A DNA stretch of 57,682 nt, taken from NCBI GenBank assembly GCA_900552565.1, contig USAK01000010.1:1-57682 (forward strand), read 5' to 3'. Below are positions 33,559 through 41,872 of the stretch, piece after piece. The notes under the pieces were generated by a model. It did no database searches. It worked only from the letters and a program-made list of their open reading frames with translations, and was not told where the DNA came from. Position numbers and translations under genes: made by a program. How positions within the stretch are numbered: position 1 is the stretch's first letter; each line of letters starts with the position of its first letter. The stretch is from an uncultured Selenomonas sp. (GTDB taxonomy: Bacteria; Bacillota; Negativicutes; Selenomonadales; Selenomonadaceae).

Positions 33559-35904
33559 TCATAGCAGCAGGCCAATCGTATGGACGATAAATGCCACAAT
33601 CCAGGCGACAATGCACTGGAAAATGACAACCCAGACGGCCCATTTCGTGCCGAGTTCGCGCTTGACAGAGGTGATGGCTGCCACGCAGGGAGTATAGAGC
33701 AGGCAGAACGCCAGGAGTGACGCAGCGGACAGCGGCGTCAACACGGTCGACAGAGAGCTTGTGCCAAACAGGACACCGAGCGTCGACACGACACTTTCCT
33801 TGGCCATGAAGCCGGAAATCAGGGCTGTCGAGATGCGCCAGTCGCCAAAGCCCAGCGGTGCAAAAATCGGCGTGATGACACCGGCAATCGAGGCAAGTAT
33901 GCTTTCCGACGAATCCGTCACCATGTCGAGGCGGAAATCAAACGTCTGCAGGAACCAGATGACGATGGTCGCCACAAAGATAATGGAGAATGCACGCTCC
34001 AAGAAGTCCTTCGACTTTTCCCATAAGAGCTGCATAACGTTGCGGCGTCCCGGCATGCGGTAGTTCGGCAGTTCCATGACGAACGGCACAGCCTCGCCCT
34101 TGAAAATCGTATTCTTGCCGAGATAAGCCACGAGGATGCCCACGGCCATCGCGCCAAAATAGAGGATAATCATCGGCAGGGCGCCGTAATTCCCGAAAAA
34201 GGCGGCAATGAAAAAGCCGTAGATTGGCAGTTTCGCCGAACAGCTCATAAACGGCGTCAAAAGAATCGTCATGCGGCGGTCGCGCTCCGACGGCAGCGTG
34301 CGCGTCGCCATGATGGCCGGCACCGAGCAGCCAAAGCCAATGAGCAGCGGCACGATGCTGCGGCCCGAAAGGCCGATTTTACGCAGCCACTTGTCCATGA
34401 CAAAAGCAATGCGCGCCATGTAGCCCGTATCCTCAAGCAGTGACAGGAAGAAAAACAGCGTCACGATGATGGGCAGGAACGACAGCACTGTACCGACGCC
34501 CTGGAAAACACCATCGATGACGAGAGAACGCATCGCGTCATTGACACCGGCAGCCGTCAGGGCCGCATCGGTCTCATCCTGCAGAAAGCCGATGGCCGAA
34601 GCCATGAGGTCCTGCAAAGCCGCACCGATGACATTGAACGTCAGGAAAAACACAAGGCTCATGATGGCGATAAAGGCCGGAATGGCCGTGTACTTGCCCG
34701 TCAGAATCTTATCGATGCGGCGGCTGCGTTCGTGCTGGCGGCTTTCGTGTGCCTTGTGGAACGTGCGGTCGACGAGTTTGCCGATGAACGCAAAGCGCAT
34801 GTCCGCAATGGCCGCCGCGCGGTCGAGGCCGCGTTCCTTCTCCATCTGACGGATGATGTGCTCAATCATATCCATCTCATTCTGGTCGAGCATCAGCGAT
34901 TCGATGATGCGGCTGTCGCCCTCGACCACCTTGGTCGCCGCAAAACGCACGGGAACGCGCGCAGCCTTGGCATGGTCCTCGATGAGATGCATGATGCCAT
35001 GCAGGCAGCGGTGAACGGCACCATTGTGGTCGTTGACATCGCAGAAGTCCATGCGTCCCGGCTTTTCCTGATAATGCGCGACATGCAGGGCATGCTGCAC
35101 GAGCTCTTCGATGCCTTCGCCCTTCGCCGCCGAAATCGGCACAACAGGAATGCCGAGTATCGACTCCATCGCGTTGATATCAACGGAACCGCCATTGCCC
35201 GTGAGTTCATCCATCATGTTGAGAGCGAGGACCATCGGGCGGTCGAGTTCAATGAGCTGCAGTGTCAGGTAAAGATTGCGTTCGATATTCGTCGCATCAA
35301 CGATGTTGATGATACCCGTCGGCTGCTCGCGCAGGATGAATTCGCGCGAGACAATCTCTTCATCGGTGTACGGCGACATCGAGTAGATGCCCGGCAAATC
35401 CGTAATCATGGTATTCTCATGGCCGCGGATGCTGCCGCTCTTCTGGTCCACCGTGACCCCGGGGAAATTGCCGACATGCTGCTTTGAGCCCGTGAGCTGG
35501 TTGAAAAGCGTCGTCTTGCCGCAGTTCTGATTGCCCGCCAGCGCAAAGGTCAAAAGCTGATTTTCCGGCAGCGGATGTTCGCCCTTGCGCACATGGTAGC
35601 GCCCGCCCTCGCCGAGGCCCGGATGGTCCGTCGGCTCATGCGGAATCCTGACCACGGGATGCTGGTCCGACTCCCAGTCCGGCATTTTTTCAATGGTAAT
35701 CTGGCGGGCATCATCGACGCGCAGCGTCAGTTCATATTCATGGATACGAAATTCAATGGGGTCGCCCATCGGCGCGAATTTCACCAGCGTAATCTCTGCT
35801 CCCGGGATTACGCCCATATCCAGGAAATGCTGACGCAGGGCACCTTCGCCGCCCACAGAATGCACGACAGCGCGCTCGCCGGCTTTCAATTCGTTTAAAT
35901 GCAT
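33559..35904 (-). CDS. feoB: ferrous iron transporter, FeoA-FeoB fusion
   Basis: This is a 781-aa Fe(II) importer of the cytoplasmic membrane. Residues 1-74 form a FeoA (SH3-like) domain, which is usually a separate protein. After a His-containing linker (75-115), the FeoB G domain shows G1 GNQNCGKTT (124-132), G2 NFPGVT (146-151), G3 DLPG (169-172) and G4 NMMD (229-232), then a helical GDI region and a membrane part with two Gate motifs (GFGCSVPAIMATRT and LYTPCVAAI). ATG 35904 follows GGAG. It is transcribed alone, next to tatA. No Fur box was recognised. Confidence 0.96.
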   Translation of the reverse strand: MHLNELKAGERAVVHSVGGEGALRQHFLDMGVIPGAEITLVKFAPMGDPIEFRIHEYELTLRVDDARQITIEKMPDWESDQHPVVRIPHEPTDHPGLGEGGRYHVRKGEHPLPENQLLTFALAGNQNCGKTTLFNQLTGSKQHVGNFPGVTVDQKSGSIRGHENTMITDLPGIYSMSPYTDEEIVSREFILREQPTGIINIVDATNIERNLYLTLQLIELDRPMVLALNMMDELTGNGGSVDINAMESILGIPVVPISAAKGEGIEELVQHALHVAHYQEKPGRMDFCDVNDHNGAVHRCLHGIMHLIEDHAKAARVPVRFAATKVVEGDSRIIESLMLDQNEMDMIEHIIRQMEKERGLDRAAAIADMRFAFIGKLVDRTFHKAHESRQHERSRRIDKILTGKYTAIPAFIAIMSLVFFLTFNVIGAALQDLMASAIGFLQDETDAALTAAGVNDAMRSLVIDGVFQGVGTVLSFLPIIVTLFFFLSLLEDTGYMARIAFVMDKWLRKIGLSGRSIVPLLIGFGCSVPAIMATRTLPSERDRRMTILLTPFMSCSAKLPIYGFFIAAFFGNYGALPMIILYFGAMAVGILVAYLGKNTIFKGEAVPFVMELPNYRMPGRRNVMQLLWEKSKDFLERAFSIIFVATIVIWFLQTFDFRLDMVTDSSESILASIAGVITPIFAPLGFGDWRISTALISGFMAKESVVSTLGVLFGTSSLSTVLTPLSAASLLAFCLLYTPCVAAITSVKRELGTKWAVWVVIFQCIVAWIVAFIVHTIGLLL

Positions 35905-35973
35905 AACACACTCCTATTCCTTTAATACAATACACACTTTCATTTTACTCATATTTTAAAGAAAAGCAAACAA

Positions 35974-36020
35974 CAAAAAAAGAAGCCGCATCCCACTTTC
36001 CGTAGAAATACAGCTTCTTT
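35974..36020 (-). terminator. terminator after tatA
   Basis: AAAGAAGC and GCTTCTT form the stem around a long loop, and the minus strand ends in a seven-T run. Confidence 0.72.
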
Positions 36021-36038
36021 CCGACATAATTTCCAGAT

Positions 36039-36242
36039 TTACTTGGCAGCCGTCTCTGTCTTGCTGTTCGACTGAGCAATCTGTTTCGGCTCTGCCTTCT
36101 CATCTTCCGTAACGGCAGATTTAAATTCGCGGACGCTCTTGCCCAGCGATTTGCCGACGAGCGGCAGCTTGCCCGGTCCAAAGACCAGCAGACCAATGGC
36201 AAAAATCAGCAGCAGTTTTGGCACCGTAAGACCCATCAACAT
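36039..36242 (-). CDS. tatA: twin-arginine translocase subunit TatA/E
   Basis: This 67-aa protein has an N-terminal membrane helix, the LLVFGPGKLPLVGKSLGKSVREFK hinge and amphipathic helix (quoted in part), and a charged tail, as in TatA/E. It forms the pore for export of folded proteins. ATG at 36242 was chosen because GGAG lies 8 bases upstream; the GTG three codons earlier is part of that site. tatC is not in the window. The conserved FGPGKLP phrase replaces the more common FGPKKLP. Confidence 0.93.
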   Translation of the reverse strand: MLMGLTVPKLLLIFAIGLLVFGPGKLPLVGKSLGKSVREFKSAVTEDEKAEPKQIAQSNSKTETAAK

Positions 36243-36305
36243 AAAAAGCACTCCTATCTTTCTACATACTACATACAGCTCATAGCTTCGTTATCATTTC
36301 TTCCT

Positions 36306-36314
36306 ATTATATCA
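36306..36314 (-). promoter_or_regulatory. extended -10 promoter of tatA
   Basis: TGATATAAT on the minus strand, about 65 bases before the start codon. Confidence 0.5.
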
Positions 36315-36330
36315 TGGATGAACGCGCAGG

Positions 36331-36373
36331 GAAAATATAGATTCCCTATCAGCTGCATAGTAAATATCTATAT
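36331..36373 (-). terminator. AT-rich terminator after the MocR gene
   Basis: ATATAGAT/ATCTATAT and an inner CTAT/ATAG pair form the hairpin, followed on the minus strand by TTTTCC. Confidence 0.5.
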
Positions 36374-36397
36374 CTCAAGATTTCATCATAACTTTTT

Positions 36398-37801
36398 TCA
36401 TGACAGACAGTCGGCCAGGCGCGCCACAGCGAGATGGATGACCTCGGGGTCCGCCGACAGGCCGGAATAATTGAGTACAAAAATATGAGCTGCATCCTCT
36501 GCTTCACCGGCATAATAATCACGCAGCGGCCGCATGCGTATCCCCTTTGCCTCTAGCTCTGCCTGCAGGGCTTTGTCGTCCTTTTCCGTATGGAAGCGCA
36601 GCAGAAAATGCAGGCCGGAACCGCGCTCAATAATATCTGCCCGCGCAAAGAGCTCGCCGTCTTTCATCGCCTGCAGCAGCGCTTCACGGCGTTTGCGATA
36701 GCAGTTGCGCATACGGTTGATGTGTTTTTCAAAATGCCCGTCTTTAATGAAGCGTGCCAGCGTGTACTGCTCAAAATTCGAGACCGTACAGTTATAGAAG
36801 CCCAACTGCTGTTGGAATACCTGCACGAGCTTCTCGGGCAGCACCATGTAGCTGATGCGGATGGTCGGTGTCAATGTCTTCGAGAACGTATTCATGTAAA
36901 TGACGCGGCCGCTGACATCGATGCCCATCATCGTGGGGATGGGCCTGCCCGTCAGGCGGAACTCGCTGTCATAATCATCTTCGATGATATAGCGACCCTC
37001 AGCTGCACTGGCCCACCCCAAAAGCTCGTAACGGCGGCTGATGGGCGTGATGCAGCCGGTCGGGAAATGATGCGACGGACTGATGTGCAGCACATCAACA
37101 TGCTTTTCTAAGAGTTCAGCAGGAATTATGCCCTGCTCGTCCATCGCCACAGGCACGCAGCGCACGCCGTGCTGCTGGTAGACTTTGCGTATCTTATCAA
37201 AGCCCGGATTCTCGACGCCAAAGCATTTCTCGCGTCCCAGAAGCTGTACCAAAAGTCCGTAAAGATACTCCGTACCTGCGCCGATGACAATCTGTCCGGC
37301 ACTGACATCGAGACCGCGGAAACTCCTGAGATGCGCGGCTATCGTCTCGCGCAGGCTCAGGATGCCCATGCCCGGCGAACGTTTCAGGAGATTTTCTGCC
37401 TGCCCCGCCATGACCTGACGCAGAAGATGTGTCCAGGTCTTGAAAGGGAAATCTGCTGGCGGCAGGCTGTTGGCGGTAAAGTCGGCCAGATACTTTTTCT
37501 GCGGCAGGCTTTTTTCTGCCGGCTTTTTTTCTGCCGGTACCGACCTCAAGGGGAGACTCGTGAGCTTTGCGACAAAAAATCCTTTTTTCGGCACTGACTG
37601 ACAATATCCTTCGGCGACTAACTGACCATATGCCCCCTCGACCGTGATGACACTGATGCCGAGCTGACGTGCCAAAGCGCGCTTTGACGGCAGCTTCTCC
37701 CCTGCCTGCAGACGGCCGGCAAGGATATCTGCGCGAATACAGCGGTAAAGATGTTCATAGAGGGACTCATCTCCTATATTTTCAAATGAATATGTCAGCA
37801 T
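36398..37801 (-). CDS. MocR-family PLP-dependent transcription regulator
   Basis: An N-terminal GntR-type winged helix (about 10-75, with LPSKRALARQLGISVITVEGAY) is fused to an aminotransferase class I domain. The PLP lysine lies in NTFSKTLTPTIR. MocR proteins sense pyridoxal phosphate or amino compounds; the best known, PdxR, controls vitamin B6 supply, and GabR controls GABA use. ATG at 37801 follows AAGGTGA (467 aa); an open extension lacks a ribosome site. The gene is divergent from an ECF S component, which is the reason to suspect a B6 uptake role. Confidence 0.9.
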   Translation of the reverse strand: MLTYSFENIGDESLYEHLYRCIRADILAGRLQAGEKLPSKRALARQLGISVITVEGAYGQLVAEGYCQSVPKKGFFVAKLTSLPLRSVPAEKKPAEKSLPQKKYLADFTANSLPPADFPFKTWTHLLRQVMAGQAENLLKRSPGMGILSLRETIAAHLRSFRGLDVSAGQIVIGAGTEYLYGLLVQLLGREKCFGVENPGFDKIRKVYQQHGVRCVPVAMDEQGIIPAELLEKHVDVLHISPSHHFPTGCITPISRRYELLGWASAAEGRYIIEDDYDSEFRLTGRPIPTMMGIDVSGRVIYMNTFSKTLTPTIRISYMVLPEKLVQVFQQQLGFYNCTVSNFEQYTLARFIKDGHFEKHINRMRNCYRKRREALLQAMKDGELFARADIIERGSGLHFLLRFHTEKDDKALQAELEAKGIRMRPLRDYYAGEAEDAAHIFVLNYSGLSADPEVIHLAVARLADCLS

Positions 37802-37862
37802 AGCGTCACCTTCTGGTATTAGTCCTTCATCATGATTTGAATATTTTTTTAAGGCCAAAAAC

Positions 37863-37891
37863 AGTATATACTATCTACCAAAAGGACACAA
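37863..37891 (-). promoter_or_regulatory. promoter of the MocR gene
   Basis: On the minus strand TTGTGT (37891-37886), 17 bases, and TATACT (37868-37863). The -35 lies within the GGAC-N4-GTCC dyad, which allows autoregulation. Confidence 0.62.
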
Positions 37892-37917
37892 GTCCAAAAT
37901 TTCAGTTCCGACTGAAA
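37884..37917. promoter_or_regulatory. two dyads in the MocR/ECF intergenic region
   Basis: GGAC-ACAA-GTCC (37884-37895) and TTTCAGT-TCCG-ACTGAAA (37900-37917) lie between the divergent genes. The second is a perfect 7-bp dyad ending 9 bases before the S-component AAGGA ribosome site, so it could be an operator or an mRNA hairpin. Confidence 0.55.
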
Positions 37918-37934
37918 CAGAAAGAAGGATTCTT

Positions 37935-38462
37935 ATGACATCATCTGTAAATCATTCCTCGGCCATGACGACGCGCGAGCTCTGCCTCGCAGCTGTCATG
38001 ACGGCCGTCGTCTTCCTTGCAACCTTCGTACCGCGCATCCCCATCCCGCTTGGCTACGCCCACCTCGGTGACGCGGCGATTTTTCTCATGGTCCTGTTCC
38101 TCGGACGCCGCGAGACGCTGATTGCCGCCTGCTTCGGCTCAGCTCTGTCTGACCTTTTAGGCGGCTTCCCCCTCTGGATTGTGCCAACCATCATCATCAA
38201 ATTTTTCATGGCGGATATCGCCTGGCGCGTCATCCGCCCAAATACCAGAACAGCCGGCGCGGTCCGACTGCTTGCAGGCTTCCTGCTCGCCTCCGTCTGG
38301 ATGGCCGCAGCCTACACGCTTTTTGGCGCCCTGCTCTACGACAGCCTCGCTGCCGGTCTCGCTTCTGCGCCCGGACTCATCGCTGAAGGCGTCCTGAACA
38401 GCATCATCGCCGTCATCGCCGCCGGTATCCTCAAAAAAACACCGCTCGGACAGAAACATTAA
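37935..38462 (+). CDS. ECF transporter S component (vitamin uptake, possibly B6)
   Basis: This 175-aa protein has about five to six membrane segments, with the S-component pattern HLGDAAIFLMVLFLGRRE followed by GSALSDLLGGFP. S components bind a vitamin and are energised by a shared EcfAAT module encoded elsewhere. Because the divergent gene encodes a MocR regulator, pyridoxine or a relative is the leading guess; hydroxymethylpyrimidine or thiamine precursors are alternatives. ATG at 37935 follows AAGGA. Its stop overlaps the convergent ogt-type gene by 4 bases. Confidence 0.82.
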   Translation: MTSSVNHSSAMTTRELCLAAVMTAVVFLATFVPRIPIPLGYAHLGDAAIFLMVLFLGRRETLIAACFGSALSDLLGGFPLWIVPTIIIKFFMADIAWRVIRPNTRTAGAVRLLAGFLLASVWMAAAYTLFGALLYDSLAAGLASAPGLIAEGVLNSIIAVIAAGILKKTPLGQKH

Positions 38463-38914
38463 TGCTGCTGTTCCAGCGCCAATAAATATTTTTTCATTGG
38501 CAGTCCCCAGGCATAGCCTGTGAGGCTGCCATTTGTGCCTATGACGCGGTGACAGGGAACCAGGATGCTCAAGGGGTTCGCCCCCACCGCGCCGCCCACG
38601 GCATGATAGGCACCAGGGCGTCCTATGGCTTCTGCCAATTTTTTATACGTCGTTGTTGTGCCATACGGAACTTTTGCCAGTTCCCGCCAGACCTGCAGAC
38701 GAAACGGCGTGCCGCGGAATTCATACGGAATTGTGAAGACTCTGCGCTGTCCCGCTAGGTACTCCGCCAGTTCCTGCGCCGCTTCATCCGTCACAGGGCT
38801 CGGCGATACATCCTCTGCCCTTTCCTTTACCACGTCAATGACAATGACTTTTCCTGCCTCTTCCTCAATACGGAAATAGCCAAAAGGACAGGCATAACAG
38901 CCAACATGTTTCAT
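38459..38914 (-). CDS. methylated-DNA--protein-cysteine methyltransferase
   Basis: This suicidal repair protein transfers the methyl group of O6-methylguanine to its own cysteine in PCHRVIG. GTTTTYKKLAEAIGRP and the C-terminal GYAWGLPMKKYLLALE are family features (151 aa). ATG at 38914 follows GAGGTGA. The short N-terminal domain contains two Cys (HVGCYACPFG), unlike the zinc-binding Ada N-domain, so it is of the Ogt type. Confidence 0.92.
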   Translation of the reverse strand: MKHVGCYACPFGYFRIEEEAGKVIVIDVVKERAEDVSPSPVTDEAAQELAEYLAGQRRVFTIPYEFRGTPFRLQVWRELAKVPYGTTTTYKKLAEAIGRPGAYHAVGGAVGANPLSILVPCHRVIGTNGSLTGYAWGLPMKKYLLALEQQH

Positions 38915-38969
38915 GAATATCACCTCGTATTCCATTATAGTCGGTCTGTCAGTCCCGCATAGGAAAAAC

Positions 38970-39010
38970 ATCACGAAAAAAACTCCCCCTACGAGGAGCT
39001 TTTTCGTGAT
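38970..39010 (-). terminator. terminator after the exported DUF2939-like gene
   Basis: CTCC/GGAG and a longer ATCACGAAAAA/TTTTTTCGTGAT outer pairing form a long hairpin with a T run on the minus strand. Confidence 0.78.
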
Positions 39011-39013
39011 ATT

Positions 39014-39685
39014 TTACTGCCAGCCCTGCAGCGTCCAGTAATCTTCGACGCCTTTGACTACAGGAGCAAACATATCTTCAATATTTGAGATGCGCATAAC
39101 TTGGAAATGACCGTCCTCATGCTGCATGAGTTCTGCCTTGACCGTCAGTTCCGGCACAAGACGGCCGTAGTCGGAATCATCCCCCGTAATGGTAAACGTC
39201 GCTTCGGCCCAGTCGCCCTTGCGTTCCACCTTGTCGAGCTTGACACTGTAATGTTTCGTGAACGTATCCGCTTCCCTCGCCAGCCACTGTGCTTTCTGGT
39301 CATTCTCGCCAATCGGCGTGAGCGATGGCGTCAGGAAGAATTCCAAGCTGCGGTTGATGAAGACGATATCATTATCGCGGCGGTCGGCGATATACTGTTT
39401 CATAAATGACGTATCATGACGGAAGAACCAGTCATCCGGATATTCTTTCTGCAGCACACCAATATCTCGCGCCAGAATTTCCGTGCTCTGGTCATAGCTT
39501 ATCGTCACAATGGAAGTAAGGTCCGCATAACGCTGCACTTTTTTCATATCGCGTTCCTGCACGCCTTCCATCAGCTGGTCGAGTGCGTATTCCGGTGTAC
39601 GGGATGACTGGTAGCAGTAGCCGCTGACGCCAATCGCCACCAGCACGATGATCAGGATGGCAATGAATCCCTTCCTGCGTTTCAT
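39014..39685 (-). CDS. exported protein of unknown function (DUF2939-like)
   Basis: A short basic start and a hydrophobic segment (about 5-25) suggest an anchor or uncleaved signal, and the rest is predicted to be outside. The sequence after it (TPEYALDQLMEGVQERDMKKV) resembles DUF2939 proteins, whose function is unknown, and a beta-rich C-terminal half follows. ATG at 39685 has GGAGGT 7 bases upstream (223 aa). It is transcribed alone, divergent from the metal-domain gene. Confidence 0.75.
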   Translation of the reverse strand: MKRRKGFIAILIIVLVAIGVSGYCYQSSRTPEYALDQLMEGVQERDMKKVQRYADLTSIVTISYDQSTEILARDIGVLQKEYPDDWFFRHDTSFMKQYIADRRDNDIVFINRSLEFFLTPSLTPIGENDQKAQWLAREADTFTKHYSVKLDKVERKGDWAEATFTITGDDSDYGRLVPELTVKAELMQHEDGHFQVMRISNIEDMFAPVVKGVEDYWTLQGWQ

Positions 39686-39827
39686 AAAAAAACCTCCCAT
39701 GGAAAAAAGGGTACAAAACTCCTAGTTTATGGAGATATTTTAGCAGTCTTTTCTGAGGATTATCTGGAGACAGACAAATGTCTTCTCTGTACCTTCCCTA
39801 CATTTGGTACTTTTACGGCCGCTGCCC

Positions 39828-39856
39828 TTGACTTATACCCCCAAGTGGTATATAAA
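39828..39856 (+). promoter_or_regulatory. promoter of the membrane-anchored HMA gene
   Basis: TTGACT (39828-39833), 17 bases, and TATAAA (39851-39856). The spacer is almost fully occupied by a CsoR-like operator. Confidence 0.78.
39834..39852 (+). promoter_or_regulatory. CsoR-like operator
   Basis: TATACC-N7-GGTATA is a 19-base dyad containing TACC-N7-GGTA, the arrangement I recall for Bacillus copper-operon CsoR sites. It covers the spacer of the promoter, so a bound repressor would prevent transcription until copper (or another inducer of this family) is present. Confidence 0.62.
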
Positions 39857-39913
39857 TATAGATGAAGATGATTTTCATTGACATTATATAACTATCCTTA
39901 GGGGGAATGCATC

Positions 39914-40276
39914 ATGGCAACAGCAATTGTCGGTATCGTCGTTCTTATTGCCCTGGGCTTTGCGGTCAAGGGCGTGCTTAAACATTGGCGCGGGGAAAGC
40001 AGCTGCTGCAGCGGCGGAGCCATCACGCCGCCGCCCAAGAAAAAACTCGATGGTGCCATCGTCGACACGAAGATTGTCGACATCGAGGGCATGACCTGCG
40101 GCAACTGCAAAATCCGCGTGGAACAGGCCCTGGATACCATCGACGGAGCTGCCGCCGAAGTCAATCTGCACCGCAATCACGCCGTCGTCAAGATGACGCG
40201 CGAAGTCAGCAACGAGGAAATCCGTCAGGCTCTCGCTGGCAGCGGCTACACGATTACCGGCATTCATGCCAAATAA
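39914..40276 (+). CDS. membrane-anchored heavy-metal-associated (HMA) domain protein
   Basis: The 120-aa protein starts with one membrane helix (about 3-20). A short Cys-rich stretch follows (SSCCSGG, 29-35), resembling the FeoB-associated Cys-rich membrane protein family. After a PPPKKK linker comes an HMA ferredoxin-like domain with GMTCGNCKIRVEQAL (59-73) and IRQALAGSGY. HMA domains bind Cu(I) or similar soft metals through the CxxC pair. The fusion suggests a tethered copper chaperone or metal donor at the membrane. The CsoR-like operator supports copper control. AGGGGGA precedes the ATG. No copper ATPase is encoded in the window. Confidence 0.82.
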   Translation: MATAIVGIVVLIALGFAVKGVLKHWRGESSCCSGGAITPPPKKKLDGAIVDTKIVDIEGMTCGNCKIRVEQALDTIDGAAAEVNLHRNHAVVKMTREVSNEEIRQALAGSGYTITGIHAK

Positions 40277-40320
40277 ATATATGCGCTTCAGATATCTCCA
40301 AGTGGGTTCCTGAAGAATCG

Positions 40321-40360
40321 AAAAATCCGCATCGGCGCTGCGCGCTGGATGCGGATTTTT
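40321..40360. terminator. bidirectional terminator between HMA and SGNH genes
   Basis: AAAAATCCGCATC pairs perfectly with GATGCGGATTTTT (13 bp) around a 14-base loop, with A and T runs on both sides. Confidence 0.93.
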
Positions 40361-40380
40361 TGTTCTTTTATCGCGCTAGG

Positions 40381-41778
40381 TCAGGGATTTACCTGTTTTT
40401 TCATCAGCCCCTGCGTGACCCATGGAAATGTCGCTTCCAGATAAGCGCCAATCTTTTCGCCCATGGACTTCTTGGCAAGATAGTCAGGATGCAGACCGTC
40501 CGTCGTATAGTCGGAACGCAGCCAGCCGCGTTCATCAGCAAGAGCACTGGCAACATCGACAGAATACGGCTGTTTCTTGACCCAGTCACAGACATACTGC
40601 TGATGCACGAGCCAGTCCGGCGTCGGATGCTCGATGCCGGCGCGGTGAATCATCAGGCTCGGATTAATAGGCGTCGGCGTCACAAAGACGGGGATGATGC
40701 CATAGGCCGCACATTTTTCCTTCAGAGCCTTGAGATGCTGCACGACGGTCCAGCCATACGTGCCGGCGCGGTAATCGTTGACGCCGCCCATAATGACGAG
40801 AATGCGCGGGGAAAATGGCAGTACATCGTGTTCGAAACGGTCAATCATATCCTGTGTCGTATTGCCGCTGACCCCGAGATTCTTGATGGGCACGGACGAA
40901 TACGTCTCCCAGTTGTAGAGCTGATACGACGGCGGCACGCTCATGACACCGCCGCCATGCGTGATGCTGTCGCCAAGTGCTGCAATCGGCGTAGGCGAAG
41001 TGACGGTAAAGCCGTTCTTGTCCGACCAGCCGCTGAGCGGGCTGCCGTTCTCATCGACAGAACGCACGCGCCAGTAGTAGCGCCCCGGCGTCGTATACGC
41101 ATCCCAGTCATAGACATCGTATTCGCCGGCCTGCAGGGTCTTGAGGTACATGTCTTTGCCGCTCTCCTCGCGGTAAACCTGTACTTCATGATGCGTGGCC
41201 CCCGGCATCGGAATCCACGAATACACAGGGTATTCCGCGGCATAGTCCATGCTGTCATAGTCTGACGTCGCGAGCGGTGCCGTCGGATTCAGCGTGCCCG
41301 AAGCCAACGGCTGCGGGGCAGAATAGGAATTCACCGGACTGCCGTTGTAGTCAAGGCCGCGGACTTTCCAATAAAAATTCGCATTGGCCTTGCCGTAGCG
41401 GCTGACGTCGATATCCACGCCATTCGTGAAAATCTGATTCTGTGTCATGATGACATTCGTCAGCGTATCATCGGCCGACCCTAAGATTTCCACCTGATAT
41501 TTAACTGCGCCCGGCACCGGCTGCCAGAGCAGACGTACGCTCTTGATGTCGACCGCCGGGCCTTTCTGTATATCGGAAGACGACTTCGCGGCCGCTTCAA
41601 TGCGCTGGGCAGCCTGCGTCTCGGTAACGGCTGGCTGCTGTCCTGCCTTTTCCGCCAGTACAGATGTGGCCGTGACATGACCATTGTCTCCTGTAGCAGC
41701 CTGCGTGATCGACGGCATCGCCAGACCTGCAGTCAGGCAGCAGGCCCCGAGCAGCTTCGCGATTTTCTTTATCTGCAT
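40381..41778 (-). CDS. exported SGNH/GDSL hydrolase with fibronectin-like modules
   Basis: A signal peptide (about 1-27, ending near TQAATGDN) is followed by two fibronectin-III-like repeats with WxPVPGAVKYQVE and WIPMPGATHHEVQ and a C-terminal SGNH esterase domain. The catalytic blocks are GDSITHGGG (Ser), LGVSGNT (Gly), GGVNDY (Asn) and the DGLHPD Asp-His pair. It probably removes esters such as acetyl groups from a surface or food polysaccharide. ATG at 41778 was chosen because GGGAAGAG precedes it and it creates a proper signal peptide (465 aa). It is transcribed alone. Confidence 0.88.
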   Translation of the reverse strand: MQIKKIAKLLGACCLTAGLAMPSITQAATGDNGHVTATSVLAEKAGQQPAVTETQAAQRIEAAAKSSSDIQKGPAVDIKSVRLLWQPVPGAVKYQVEILGSADDTLTNVIMTQNQIFTNGVDIDVSRYGKANANFYWKVRGLDYNGSPVNSYSAPQPLASGTLNPTAPLATSDYDSMDYAAEYPVYSWIPMPGATHHEVQVYREESGKDMYLKTLQAGEYDVYDWDAYTTPGRYYWRVRSVDENGSPLSGWSDKNGFTVTSPTPIAALGDSITHGGGVMSVPPSYQLYNWETYSSVPIKNLGVSGNTTQDMIDRFEHDVLPFSPRILVIMGGVNDYRAGTYGWTVVQHLKALKEKCAAYGIIPVFVTPTPINPSLMIHRAGIEHPTPDWLVHQQYVCDWVKKQPYSVDVASALADERGWLRSDYTTDGLHPDYLAKKSMGEKIGAYLEATFPWVTQGLMKKQVNP

Positions 41779-41842
41779 CTTATCTCTTCCCTTCTGATGA
41801 TTGCCTTTCCATCTTATCACGCTCCGCTGCTTTTTGCCAGAC

Positions 41843-41872
41843 AAAACCTGCCGCTTCTCGAAAAGTCAGGTT
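41843..41872 (-). terminator. possible terminator after thiD
   Basis: AACCTG/CAGGTT with an inner CTT/AAG pair, followed on the minus strand by TTTTGTCT. It overlaps the thiD stop region and is only moderately stable. Confidence 0.4.
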
